In this document: positions 8,967 to 16,640 of the stretch, in pieces
How positions within the stretch are numbered: the first letter of the stretch is position 1
Layout: the number at the start of each line of letters is the position of its first letter
Origin: Chloroflexi bacterium OLB14
Lineage (GTDB): Bacteria > Chloroflexota > Anaerolineae > Anaerolineales > Villigracilaceae
Length of the DNA: 61,519 bases
NCBI GenBank assembly: GCA_001567105.1
Contig: LMZR01000020.1
Location: 1-61,519 of the forward strand
Direction of reading: 5' to 3'
Made by a program: the position numbers and the translations under genes
The notes under the pieces: model-generated
What the model was told of the DNA's origin: nothing
The model's input: only the letters and a program-made list of their open reading frames with translations
Database searches by the model: none

Positions 8967-10373
8967 TTAGCGCCTTACAAACCAAGCGGCTATGTAACCT
9001 TCATCGGTTGTATCTTTTACTTTAACCCATTCATTGTTTTTACCAATCTTCACTTCATCACCTGCTTTAGCAATAGTAAACTCATAACCTATTGGCACTC
9101 GCTTGAGTAACGTTGAATCCATGACAATAGGACGGTTACGCAAAGACACTCCTTCAGCGGTGGTTTTTACTTTAATAGCGCCATCTGACGAGGATACAGA
9201 ATTATTTGCTTGAGCAGTTGAACCACCAGCATATTTGACATACCACGCCGCCACATAACCTTCTTTACCTTTGCTATCTTTTACCTTAACCCACTGATTT
9301 TCCACCCCAATCTTAGGGATAGCTTGTTCAGCAGATTCAAGGCTAATGAGTTGCTCGCTTGGGTCAATGTAACGAATTAAAGTATCACTTGCTACTATGG
9401 GCTTCGTACGTAATGAAATTTGTGTGGTGGGGTATAAAGCCAAAGCACCTGCTGGTAATGGTGCAGGAGATGGTGATCTACTAGGCGTAGGAGACGTACT
9501 AGGTACAGGCGAAGACGAAGGCTGAGGCACAGAACTGTTAGTCGTTGTAGATGTTGAAGCACTTACTTTTTTATCTACTACATACCAAGCCGCCACAAAT
9601 CCTTGTTGCCCTGTTGAGTCTTGCACATGAAGCCATTGCCCTTGCACCCCAAGTTTTGCTTTGGTTTTATCTTTTGATTCTAATGAAATCAACTCTGTAT
9701 TTTTTAATAAGCGTTTCCATAAATAGCCTGTTACCGAACCTTCCGCGCGTAAGGCTAAATCATCTTCTGCGGCATACACCACAAATTTTTCTGCTGGCAA
9801 TGGAACCTGATTTTGTTTAGGAGGTTCAGGTGAAGCAATGCTGTAATTTTCAAACCATAGCACAGCACTAATTTCAGTTGCTAGTTTTGCGCCATTATAT
9901 TTATAACGTGAAGTTAACAACACTTCTTTATCAGGTGCATCTCCACCATATTTATAAGGGTCATAAATAGAATAATCGTCACCCTTTTTTTCTTTTACTA
10001 AAACAAAATGAGTTTGCAAACCTTGTTGCTTATTCCAATCCACTTGCAAAATAACAGGCTTGCCTGCCGCCACAGCCTCATCAATATAAGCGATCGGTGC
10101 AGGTGTCGTTTCACAATTTTGCATATCTTTATACGCACAATTTGCCCAAACATACGGCAACATGCTCGGTATAAAAAGCGCCCCCTGAAAACCGCCAGCC
10201 TTTTTCATTTTTTCGTTGACGGTTGCAGGGGTCTCGTTATAGCCAATTCCATTTAGCATCATCGTTACGGACGTGAGCAAACACCCCCATGAGCCTATGG
10301 TTTCACTTGAATTTCCTAGCGCAGTAGATTTCCAAGCCTCATCGTTCTGGTACAAATTTTTTGTGACGAACAT
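8967..10373 (-). CDS. C39-like cysteine peptidase with three SH3b domains
   Basis: A 468-residue protein, first gene of the three-gene operon. The N-terminal 175 residues are a Peptidase_C39_2-type papain fold: YQND (Q9), the catalytic Cys31 in GSWGCLLTS, His122 in THFVLV and Asp138 in IYDPY. Three SH3b domains follow (about 186-255, 310-378, 395-468), each ending in a G(F/Y)(V/I)AAW(Y/F)V signature; a Ser/Pro/Thr-rich linker separates the first and second. There is no signal peptide or lipobox, unlike most SH3b hydrolases that act on cell walls, so the protein may act inside the cell. AGGAGG stands 8 bases before the ATG and fixes the start. The setting suggests a protease arm of a conflict system. 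Confidence 0.8.
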   Translation of the reverse strand: MFVTKNLYQNDEAWKSTALGNSSETIGSWGCLLTSVTMMLNGIGYNETPATVNEKMKKAGGFQGALFIPSMLPYVWANCAYKDMQNCETTPAPIAYIDEAVAAGKPVILQVDWNKQQGLQTHFVLVKEKKGDDYSIYDPYKYGGDAPDKEVLLTSRYKYNGAKLATEISAVLWFENYSIASPEPPKQNQVPLPAEKFVVYAAEDDLALRAEGSVTGYLWKRLLKNTELISLESKDKTKAKLGVQGQWLHVQDSTGQQGFVAAWYVVDKKVSASTSTTTNSSVPQPSSSPVPSTSPTPSRSPSPAPLPAGALALYPTTQISLRTKPIVASDTLIRYIDPSEQLISLESAEQAIPKIGVENQWVKVKDSKGKEGYVAAWYVKYAGGSTAQANNSVSSSDGAIKVKTTAEGVSLRNRPIVMDSTLLKRVPIGYEFTIAKAGDEVKIGKNNEWVKVKDTTDEGYIAAWFVRR

Positions 10374-10549
10374 ACAGCCATACCTCCTGCTTCGTTGATT
10401 AAGTTGGTAGGCTAATTTTACTCCATTTCATTTTCAGCAGGATTAGCAACTTTTTAAGATTTTTAAGATGTAAATTACGCCTCTCACTTAGGGGATGGTT
10501 GGGTACTGTTTCAGCGAGCGAATTTTTAACATGTACCCTTGCGGAGTGC

Positions 10550-10582
10550 CTGAATCTAACTTAGCAGACTTCCGAAGTCTTT
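10550..10582. repeat. AGACTTCCGAAGTCT palindrome with conserved flank, copy 1
   Basis: CTGAATCTAACTTAGC followed by the perfect palindrome AGACTTCCGAAGTCT. The same flank plus palindrome recurs at about 11483-11515 on the other side of the CPBP protease gene, and further palindrome copies lie at 11435, 11636 and 42968. The rest of 10374-10610 is AT-rich and holds no gene I can see; it should contain the promoter of the peptidase operon. Confidence 0.75.
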
Positions 10583-10610
10583 GTTACCTATGCTTGGACT
10601 AAGTGATCAC

Positions 10611-11405
10611 TTAAGAAGCAATATATGTTAATAGAATTGAACTTAATGTATTAACAATAAGATGAGATATGATCGACGGGGAAATTTGTTGGGACTCTTT
10701 TGCAAGCTTACTTACTGTGTAGGTTAATATTGGTATAGAAATAAAAAAAGTTAGAGGAGATTCTACGATTTTTCCTATATGAGAAACCCAAAATAGACCA
10801 CCCTGCGTTAAGAAGATTTTAGTAGAATCCCATTTCATTTTTTTAAGTATCCCCATAAAAAAAGCACGAAATAATATCTCCTCAATTGGTGCATTAAAAG
10901 AAAGATTATAAATTGTTTTCTGCAATATATCTAAAAGTAATCCATATTTTGATGGTGCATTATATTCATTAACTTGAATGAATATAATTTTTTGTAAGAA
11001 TTCAATGAGGGTAATTGGTATTAGTATAATTAGTGCGGTAATTATACTAATAGTTAGCCACTTAAAATTTGTTTTAGGTAATCTGCGCCAATTTAAGACT
11101 AAACTAACGAAAAGTAGAACCCCTGCTAACCCAATAATAAATAGGAAATACCACTCATTCTCAATGCCTAGTCTTCTTCTAAAAAAAGAACTAAGTATTA
11201 AAATGAATATTGATAAACGATCTATATTAAATTCTTGAAGATTTCTATTTTCAATTAGCATTAGTATTGATATTACTAAGTAAACTATTACAGTGGTAAC
11301 ATATCCAATATACAAACTGATACTAGAAAATACAGCTACTAAGCCTGTTAATAGTAAATAAGTAGTAACTATTATTATTAAAGATAAACCCACTTTTTCT
11401 TTCAT
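10611..11405 (-). CDS. CPBP-family intramembrane glutamic endopeptidase
   Basis: A 264-residue polytopic protein of the CPBP (Abi, CAAX-protease-like) family. All three family motifs are present: EEILFR (catalytic Glu pair and Arg) in NAPIEEILFRAFF, the His in LFWVSH, and HLIVN near the C-terminus. There are seven to eight membrane helices. Bacterial members process or confer immunity to peptides, or act in stress; the substrate is unknown here. The gene is very AT-rich compared with its neighbours and is bracketed by two copies of the same palindromic repeat, which may mark acquisition as a cassette. No operon partner is evident. Confidence 0.85.
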   Translation of the reverse strand: MKEKVGLSLIIIVTTYLLLTGLVAVFSSISLYIGYVTTVIVYLVISILMLIENRNLQEFNIDRLSIFILILSSFFRRRLGIENEWYFLFIIGLAGVLLFVSLVLNWRRLPKTNFKWLTISIITALIILIPITLIEFLQKIIFIQVNEYNAPSKYGLLLDILQKTIYNLSFNAPIEEILFRAFFMGILKKMKWDSTKIFLTQGGLFWVSHIGKIVESPLTFFISIPILTYTVSKLAKESQQISPSIISHLIVNTLSSILLTYIAS

Positions 11406-11722
11406 GAAATATCCCTATTATTTATTTTGTTCATAGACTTCGGAAGTACTCACCCAAAAGAATTGACAAGTTACCTCGCAGACTGAATCTAACATAGCAG
11501 ACTTCCGAAGTCTTTTTTTGAATGAAATAGAGACCCTAAAGGTCTGCTCTGCTTGAAAATTATTTATCAAAGCAAATAGACTTTGCCGTCAAATTACTTG
11601 ATTTGCAGTGAGACCTTTAGGGTCTGTTTGTGCATAGACTTCGGAAGTCCCAACTGAAACTTGATATTCCGTTTTTTTTATGGCAAGTCGTTGAGAACCA
11701 GCGTAATATTATTTGATAATTT
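11406..11722. repeat. Gene-free cluster of palindromic repeats
   Basis: No gene is visible. The stretch holds AGACTTCGGAAGT (11435-11447), CTGAATCTAACATAGC plus AGACTTCCGAAGTCT (11483-11513), AGACCCTAAAGGTCT (11531-11545), its inverse AGACCTTTAGGGTCT (11611-11625) and AGACTTCGGAAGTC (11636-11649). The AGACC pair brackets about 65 bases in inverted orientation. The copies sit in both orientations, so they look like a nested repeat family rather than simple terminators. Confidence 0.75.
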
Positions 11723-12082
11723 TCATAGTTGTTTATTTGTATTAAATGGTTCAGTTTTTGAAATCAAATGATACATAATAAAAACAACTGCTAAGCTAGC
11801 TATTTTCATTATGTTTGGCGATTCCGTTGCTGGTAAATTTCTAAAAGGCATAGAAAATACTATAAACAATATTTGGATAAACAATAGTAATATTACAAAA
11901 TAATCAACCCGATTTTTTATTGAATACAACATTAAACCAATTAAAAAAGTAATGCTGGCATTTGCAATATAAATCAAAATTGTCCCATAATCTTTCCAAC
12001 TGAATAGTAAATATATTGACGCCAAAATAATATTAATTATAAAAAATAGAGTTTTCATTTTACCTACTATTTGACGAACCAA
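11723..12082 (-). CDS. Small membrane protein of unknown function
   Basis: A 119-residue, very AT-rich gene encoding four hydrophobic segments separated by short polar loops, with a Lys/Thr-rich C-terminal tail. I do not recognise the family. The start chosen is the most upstream; an internal ATG that gives MKTLFFIINII is equally plausible, because the first segment would then begin right at the N-terminus. It lies between the repeat cluster and the pyruvate dehydrogenase operon, on the same strand as both, but 81 bases from pdhC. Confidence 0.5.
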   Translation of the reverse strand: MVRQIVGKMKTLFFIINIILASIYLLFSWKDYGTILIYIANASITFLIGLMLYSIKNRVDYFVILLLFIQILFIVFSMPFRNLPATESPNIMKIASLAVVFIMYHLISKTEPFNTNKQL

Positions 12083-12163
12083 GTCTTAATTTGCGCATAA
12101 TCTCCTAAATATCCAAGGCGATTCGTTTTGCGGTTCAGAGCCACTTACATATATCGATGTTTC

Positions 12164-13435
12164 TTATACCAACATCCTAACTGGATTTTCTAAGAACTCG
12201 GCTAGTTTTTGCATAAATTGTGCGGCTTCGGCGCCATCGCTGACTCGGTGATCTACTGAAATGGTGGCTTTCATGCGTGAGCCAATTTTGATTTGACCAT
12301 TTTCAACAACGGGTGTCTCTTTGGCAGAGCCAATGGCTAAAATGCCTGCTTCGGGTGGGTTGACGATGGCAATAAATTCTTCCACATCATACATACCTAA
12401 ATTGGAAGTTGAAAATGTTGAGCCATCTACATCATCAGGTTTGACTTTGCCTTCACGTGCACGCCCAGCCATCGCTTTTATTTCTGTTGAAATTTGGCGT
12501 AGTGATTTTTGATCCGCATCTTTGACGACAACGGTCATTAATCCGCCTGGCACAGTTACTGCTACGCTGACGTTGACATGCCCGAATTGTGTAATTTCAT
12601 TGCCTTTGATGGTGGCATTCAAGTTAGGGAATTGACGCAAGGCTAATGCTGTGGCTTTGACGATGAAATCATTAACTGAGACTTTTTCATTATCGGGCAA
12701 ATAGGCATTAATATCTTTTCGCATTGCTATTAATGCTTCCATTTTGAATTCATGCGTTACGTAGAAATGTGGAATAGTTGTTTTTGATTCGACAAGTCTG
12801 CGCCCGATGGCTTGACGGAGTTTGGTGGTGGGGATGATTTGATTTTCGTAATTCGTAATGCGTGATTCGTAAATTGGTTGTGAAGACTGCCTACTGCTTA
12901 CTGGTGACTGTTCACTGGATAAAGCTGATTCAACATCTTTCTTGACGATACGTCCGTTGGGTCCAGAACCTTGAAGAGAGGCAAGATTTACATTGTTATC
13001 TTTAGCAATTTTTTTTGCAAGAGGTGAGGCTTTGATATCAGGCGATTGACTATGGACGACTGACGATGTTTGAGATGAAGCAGAGGTTGATGAAACAGAA
13101 TCAACTGTCGGTTGAGTTTGAAGCGCAGGCTTTTCATCTGCTTTCTGTTTACTGTTTTCTGACGACTGATTACTGTTTACTGATTCTACTTTTTCACCAG
13201 CGACTCCAACAACTGCAATGGGTGCATTGACGGGAACGATGGAGCCTTGTTCAACGATGTGTTGAAGGATAACACCGCTAGCAGATGATTCAACTTCAAC
13301 GGTTGCTTTATCAGTTTCAATTTCGGCAAGCACATCGCCTTTGTTAATATTTTCGCCAACTTGTTTAACCCAACGAACTAGCAAACCTTCTGCCATGTCG
13401 AAGCCAAGTTTGGGCATGTTAATTGTTTCAGCCAT
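12164..13435 (-). CDS. pdhC: Pyruvate dehydrogenase E2, dihydrolipoamide acetyltransferase
   Basis: A 423-residue 2-oxo acid dehydrogenase E2. The lipoyl domain spans residues 1-77 with the lipoylated Lys43 in ETDKATVE, the E1/E3-binding domain is about 132-168 (ASPLAKKIAKDN..), and the catalytic domain about 195-423 carries DHRVSDG with the active-site His396 and Asp400. It transfers acetyl from E1 to CoA. The two linkers are odd: residues rich in Ser/Gln/Asn (for example NSNQSSENSKQ and SRITNYENQI) are encoded by short tandem units (ACTG(T/A)TTACTG-like, ATTCGTAAT-like) of the kind found in this genome's gaps. The start overlaps the pdhB stop by one base. No E3 gene is in the window. A branched-chain or acetoin substrate is less likely given the E1 alpha partner. 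Confidence 0.93.
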   Translation of the reverse strand: MAETINMPKLGFDMAEGLLVRWVKQVGENINKGDVLAEIETDKATVEVESSASGVILQHIVEQGSIVPVNAPIAVVGVAGEKVESVNSNQSSENSKQKADEKPALQTQPTVDSVSSTSASSQTSSVVHSQSPDIKASPLAKKIAKDNNVNLASLQGSGPNGRIVKKDVESALSSEQSPVSSRQSSQPIYESRITNYENQIIPTTKLRQAIGRRLVESKTTIPHFYVTHEFKMEALIAMRKDINAYLPDNEKVSVNDFIVKATALALRQFPNLNATIKGNEITQFGHVNVSVAVTVPGGLMTVVVKDADQKSLRQISTEIKAMAGRAREGKVKPDDVDGSTFSTSNLGMYDVEEFIAIVNPPEAGILAIGSAKETPVVENGQIKIGSRMKATISVDHRVSDGAEAAQFMQKLAEFLENPVRMLV

Positions 13436-14409
13436 TATCTTAAGACCTCCTTTGCGGCAGAGATGATGTCTGCGACTTGTGGTAGTGCGGCTTGTTCGAG
13501 TGTGCGATTGTAGGGAAGTGGTACTTCTTTTTGTGCAACGCGAATGATGGGAGCGTCTATATAATCGAATGCTTCTTCGTAAATGCGACTGACGATTTCA
13601 CTACCAACGCCGTAAGATTTCCAACCTTCTTCAACAACGATGGCGCGATTTGTTTTCTTGAATGATTCTAAAACGGGTTCCATATCTAATGGACGAAGTG
13701 TGCGCAAATCTACAATTTCTGCTTCGATACCTTCTTTAGATAATTCTTCGGCGGCTTTCATGGAAAGTTCTAAGCCTTTGCAATAAGTGACGATGGTTAA
13801 ATCTTTGCCTGTGCGTTGTACTTTTGATTTTCCAATTGGAATGGTGTATTCACCTTCGGGTACTTCGCCTCGCACTTGATACATCGTTGCGTGTTCGATG
13901 AAGAGAATCGGGTCGTTTGAGCGAATGGCTGATTTCAATAATCCTTTAGCATCTTCTGGTGTGCCAGGTGAGACAACTTTGAGCCCGGGAAAATGTGCAA
14001 AGACCGAATCAGGTGTTTGTGAGTGTGTTGCACCTAATTGACGTCCACCACCACCAACAGCGCGAATGACCATCGGTAAGGTGAATTGTCCGCCGAACAT
14101 GTAATGTAATTTGGCGGCTTGATTAACAATGTAATCCATTGCAGAGAAAGCAAAGTTAATCGTCATCAATTCTGCAATAGGTCGTTGACCAACCATAGCC
14201 GCACCAATTGCGCCACCAATGATTGCATTTTCAGCAATTGGTGTGTCTTTGACTCGTTTTGGTCCATATTTATCATAGAAACCTTTGGTCACTGCATATG
14301 TTCCGCCCCAAACGCCAACTTCTTCACCCATAATAAAAACTGCTGGGTCTCTATCCATTTCTTCCATTAGTGCTTGCGAGATTGCCTCGCGCATAGTTAT
14401 TTTTGCCAT
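13435..14409 (-). CDS. pdhB: Pyruvate dehydrogenase E1 beta subunit
   Basis: A 324-residue transketolase-like E1 beta subunit (REAISQALMEEMDRDP, FIMGEEVGVWGG, then EEGWKSYGVGSEI in the C-terminal domain). With E1 alpha it decarboxylates pyruvate on thiamine diphosphate and reductively acetylates the E2 lipoyl group. The gene lies 6 bases after pdhA and shares one base with pdhC, so the three form an operon in the order alpha-beta-E2. Length and motifs are normal; no frameshift is seen. Confidence 0.94.
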   Translation of the reverse strand: MAKITMREAISQALMEEMDRDPAVFIMGEEVGVWGGTYAVTKGFYDKYGPKRVKDTPIAENAIIGGAIGAAMVGQRPIAELMTINFAFSAMDYIVNQAAKLHYMFGGQFTLPMVIRAVGGGGRQLGATHSQTPDSVFAHFPGLKVVSPGTPEDAKGLLKSAIRSNDPILFIEHATMYQVRGEVPEGEYTIPIGKSKVQRTGKDLTIVTYCKGLELSMKAAEELSKEGIEAEIVDLRTLRPLDMEPVLESFKKTNRAIVVEEGWKSYGVGSEIVSRIYEEAFDYIDAPIIRVAQKEVPLPYNRTLEQAALPQVADIISAAKEVLR

Positions 14410-14415
14410 AATCAG

Positions 14416-15378
14416 TTAATTCCCATCTACATAAACATTTGTGAATAATTCTTCCATTGCTGGCTCTGGGCTGTTTTCTGCGAATTCAACTGCTTCATTT
14501 ACTTCTTGCTCAGCGCGAGCTTCAATTTCATCAAGTTGCTTTTTGGTGGCAATCTTTTTATCTAAAAGATATTTATTGAAAATACCGATTGGGTCTTCTT
14601 GTTGCCACTTTTTAACTTCTTCGGCTTTTCTATATCTTTCGGGGTCACCCATAGAATGTCCGCGGAAGCGATAAGTATTAATTTCTAAGAAGTAAGGCTC
14701 ACTATTTTTGCGAACATAAGCAATCGCTTCTTTAGATGCTTCGTAAACTTTCATCACATCCATGCCATCTACTTCGGCGCTTTTCATTCCATAACCATCT
14801 GCTTTTTGACGAATATCTGAAACAGCAGAAGCACGCTCAACGGATGTACCCATGCCGTATTGATTATTTTCACACACCCATAAGACTCTCAATCCCCAAG
14901 TCTTAGCGATGTTTAACGCTTCATGGAAGTACCCAATGTTGGTTGCTCCATCTCCAAACATACATATCGTGACGTTATCATTTTCGGCATATTGATCACC
15001 AATAGCAAGCCCTGCCGCTACAGGTAAATGACCACCTACAATGGCATGTCCACCCCAAAAATTATGCTCAGTACTCGCCATGTGCATAGACCCACCTTTA
15101 CCTTTAGATACACCTGTGGCTTTGCCTAATAATTCTGCCATCATTTCTTTAGTAGATATTCCGCAGTTGATAGCCACCCCATGATCACGATAAGCAGTGA
15201 TGACTCTATCACGAGGTTCGCGTGCGGCGATTAATCCTGTTGAAACTGCTTCTTGACCAATATACAAGTGCATGAACCCGCCGATTTTGCCCGCTTGGTA
15301 TAACTCTGCGCCGCGTTCTTCCGCTCGCCGAATTACTACCATTTGATAATATAAATCTAGTTGTTGTTCTTTCTTCAT
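14416..15378 (-). CDS. pdhA: Pyruvate dehydrogenase E1 alpha subunit
   Basis: A 320-residue E1 alpha subunit, first gene of the operon. The thiamine-diphosphate motif runs from GDGATN through CENN with normal spacing, the phosphorylation-loop region reads RGHSMGDP, and the N-terminal substrate loop is VIRRAEERGAELYQAG. TGGAG lies about 11 bases before the ATG. The 254 bases upstream (15379-15632) hold no gene and should carry the divergent promoters of this operon and the small gene at 15633. The YRFRGHSMGDP type of motif favours pyruvate over branched-chain oxo acids; this is inference. Confidence 0.94.
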   Translation of the reverse strand: MKKEQQLDLYYQMVVIRRAEERGAELYQAGKIGGFMHLYIGQEAVSTGLIAAREPRDRVITAYRDHGVAINCGISTKEMMAELLGKATGVSKGKGGSMHMASTEHNFWGGHAIVGGHLPVAAGLAIGDQYAENDNVTICMFGDGATNIGYFHEALNIAKTWGLRVLWVCENNQYGMGTSVERASAVSDIRQKADGYGMKSAEVDGMDVMKVYEASKEAIAYVRKNSEPYFLEINTYRFRGHSMGDPERYRKAEEVKKWQQEDPIGIFNKYLLDKKIATKKQLDEIEARAEQEVNEAVEFAENSPEPAMEELFTNVYVDGN

Positions 15379-15554
15379 TATATGGAAACTCCACTCATTG
15401 AAATAAAAATCAGACTTTATGCTTTCAAAATAACACCAAAAATCTGTTCTCGTTGTGAAATTTTGCGCTTTAACTGGAAATTATATCAGAGAAAAAAAGA
15501 TGGAGATTTTGTTCTAGACAAAAAAATTCAATGAAAATGCAACTTATCAAAATA

Positions 15555-15582
15555 TTGACATATCGTCTTCCTATGCGATAAT
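15555..15582 (+). promoter_or_regulatory. Promoter TTGACA-N16-GATAAT with extended -10
   Basis: TTGACA (15555-15560) and GATAAT (15577-15582) are 16 bases apart, and TGC precedes the -10 box as an extended element. The small gene starting at 15633 lies 50 bases downstream with AAGGAG before its ATG. Confidence 0.75.
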
Positions 15583-15632
15583 GAAAGAATCCGTCAGCAA
15601 TTTATTTTTGTTTTATCACAAAGGAGAATGAA

Positions 15633-15805
15633 ATGAAACTTACCCCCCAACAAAAGCAGTATTTTGGATTTCAGTTGTTCTTGGTTTGCTCGGTTTACTT
15701 GGCACTATCGTTACTACTATCCCAGTTGTGAGTGCATTTGCTTTCTGGTTTGCGTTTGCTGGTTTTGTACTCCTTGCACTTAGTTTGATGGTAAAAGGTC
15801 TCTAA
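15633..15805 (+). CDS. Small two-helix membrane protein (frameshifted)
   Basis: About 57 residues. With one more C in the C6 run at 15643-15648 the frame reads MKLTPPTKAVFW and continues through two hydrophobic helices to MVKGL and a stop at 15805; as given the frame ends early. AAAGGAG lies 6 bases before the ATG, and a good promoter and a terminator bracket the gene, so it is a real, singly transcribed gene. I recall similar short proteins beginning MKLTPP in Anaerolineae, but no function is known to me. Confidence 0.7.
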
Positions 15806-15828
15806 GAATTACAACTGGCGGATAAAAA

Positions 15829-15854
15829 AACTCCCTGCACTTGTGCAGGGAGTT
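15829..15854. terminator. Bidirectional intrinsic terminator
   Basis: A 12-base perfect stem AACTCCCTGCAC / GTGCAGGGAGTT with a two-base loop, with A residues before and T residues after it. It sits between two convergent genes and can serve both. Confidence 0.85.
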
Positions 15855-15859
15855 TTACA

Positions 15860-16577
15860 TTACTTACATGCTGGAATAATTTGAATTACTTTTATAGAAG
15901 TTCCATTCTTATTAAATGCTTCTAATTCGTAAGTTAAGTTGACTTCTAACGGCGCATTGATATCTTTATAATTTAATCGACCCGCTTTCAACTCAATAAT
16001 ACGGCTACCATTTCGATAAATATGGAAACCATCAGTATTTGCACCAACTGTCCAACTAAAAGTGATTTCATTTTTTCTTCGGACCTGGCTGACAAACTTG
16101 GTTGGTTACGAAAAAATTACCAGGCGTATCTGGCAACGCGGGACCTTCTTTAATTGGCAAATTACTAAAATCAGAATTAGGTTGAGTATTCTCACCAAAT
16201 ATCCAACATTCCTGACCTGTAGCATTAATTACCTGCCACCAAGTTCCTCCTTCATTTTGCCCAACCACTGGCAAAGAAACTGGCACACCGTCTTTGTCTC
16301 TTGCAATCTGGTCAACAATTACATAATATTCACTTGGTCCCCGCCGACAATTTGAATTTTTGTGCAACATAATTTCGGGTGGCAACTCCGCTGTGGCTGT
16401 AGGCGCAGGAGTATTAGTCACAGCAATTGTTGGTGTGGCAGTTGGTTCAATTACCACATAAATCACAGTGGTTGGCTCAAGCGTAGGTGAGGTAGGTGCC
16501 CCTCCCGCATTTGGGTTTGATAAATTACACGCCAGCATAGCCAAAATCAAAAATAACAGTGCAAAATATTTTCTCAT
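15860..16577 (-). CDS. Lipoprotein with Thr/Pro stalk and SH3-like and Fn3-like domains (frameshifted)
   Basis: A secreted lipoprotein of about 240 residues. The start is the ATG at 16577 with AAGGAG upstream; a 7-residue longer start would lack one. The signal peptide ends in the lipobox LAMLAC, and a Thr/Pro-rich stalk follows (TPTIAVTNTPAPTATAE), typical for Anaerolineae surface proteins. Next comes a small SH3b-like region with paired cysteines (NCRRGPS... QECWIFG). The T6 run at 16071-16076 is one base too long; after correction the chain continues with a beta-rich domain, EITFSWTVGANTDGFHIY, ending IIPACK and a stop at 15860. The last part resembles a fibronectin type III fold. The role is unknown. 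Confidence 0.75.
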
Positions 16578-16628
16578 TTCAATCTCCTTTAAAATCATAT
16601 TCTAATTATAGCCAGTTCCTTTTTCATG

Positions 16629-16634
16629 TAAAAT
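16629..16634 (+). promoter_or_regulatory. -10 box 6 nt before ATG (leaderless) of HEAT gene
   Basis: TAAAAT preceded by TG, then 6 bases, then the ATG at 16641. No ribosome-binding site fits between them, as expected for a leaderless mRNA. Confidence 0.6.
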
Positions 16635-16640
16635 AGCCCA

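Noticed and set aside
11406..11722. Palindrome cluster as a CRISPR array
   Set aside because: Repeats are palindromic, unevenly spaced, in both orientations and without similar-length spacers; no cas gene is near.
15829..15854. Hairpin as another dispersed repeat
   Set aside because: It has A/T tracts on both sides, sits exactly between convergent stops and has no second copy in the window, so a terminator is simpler.
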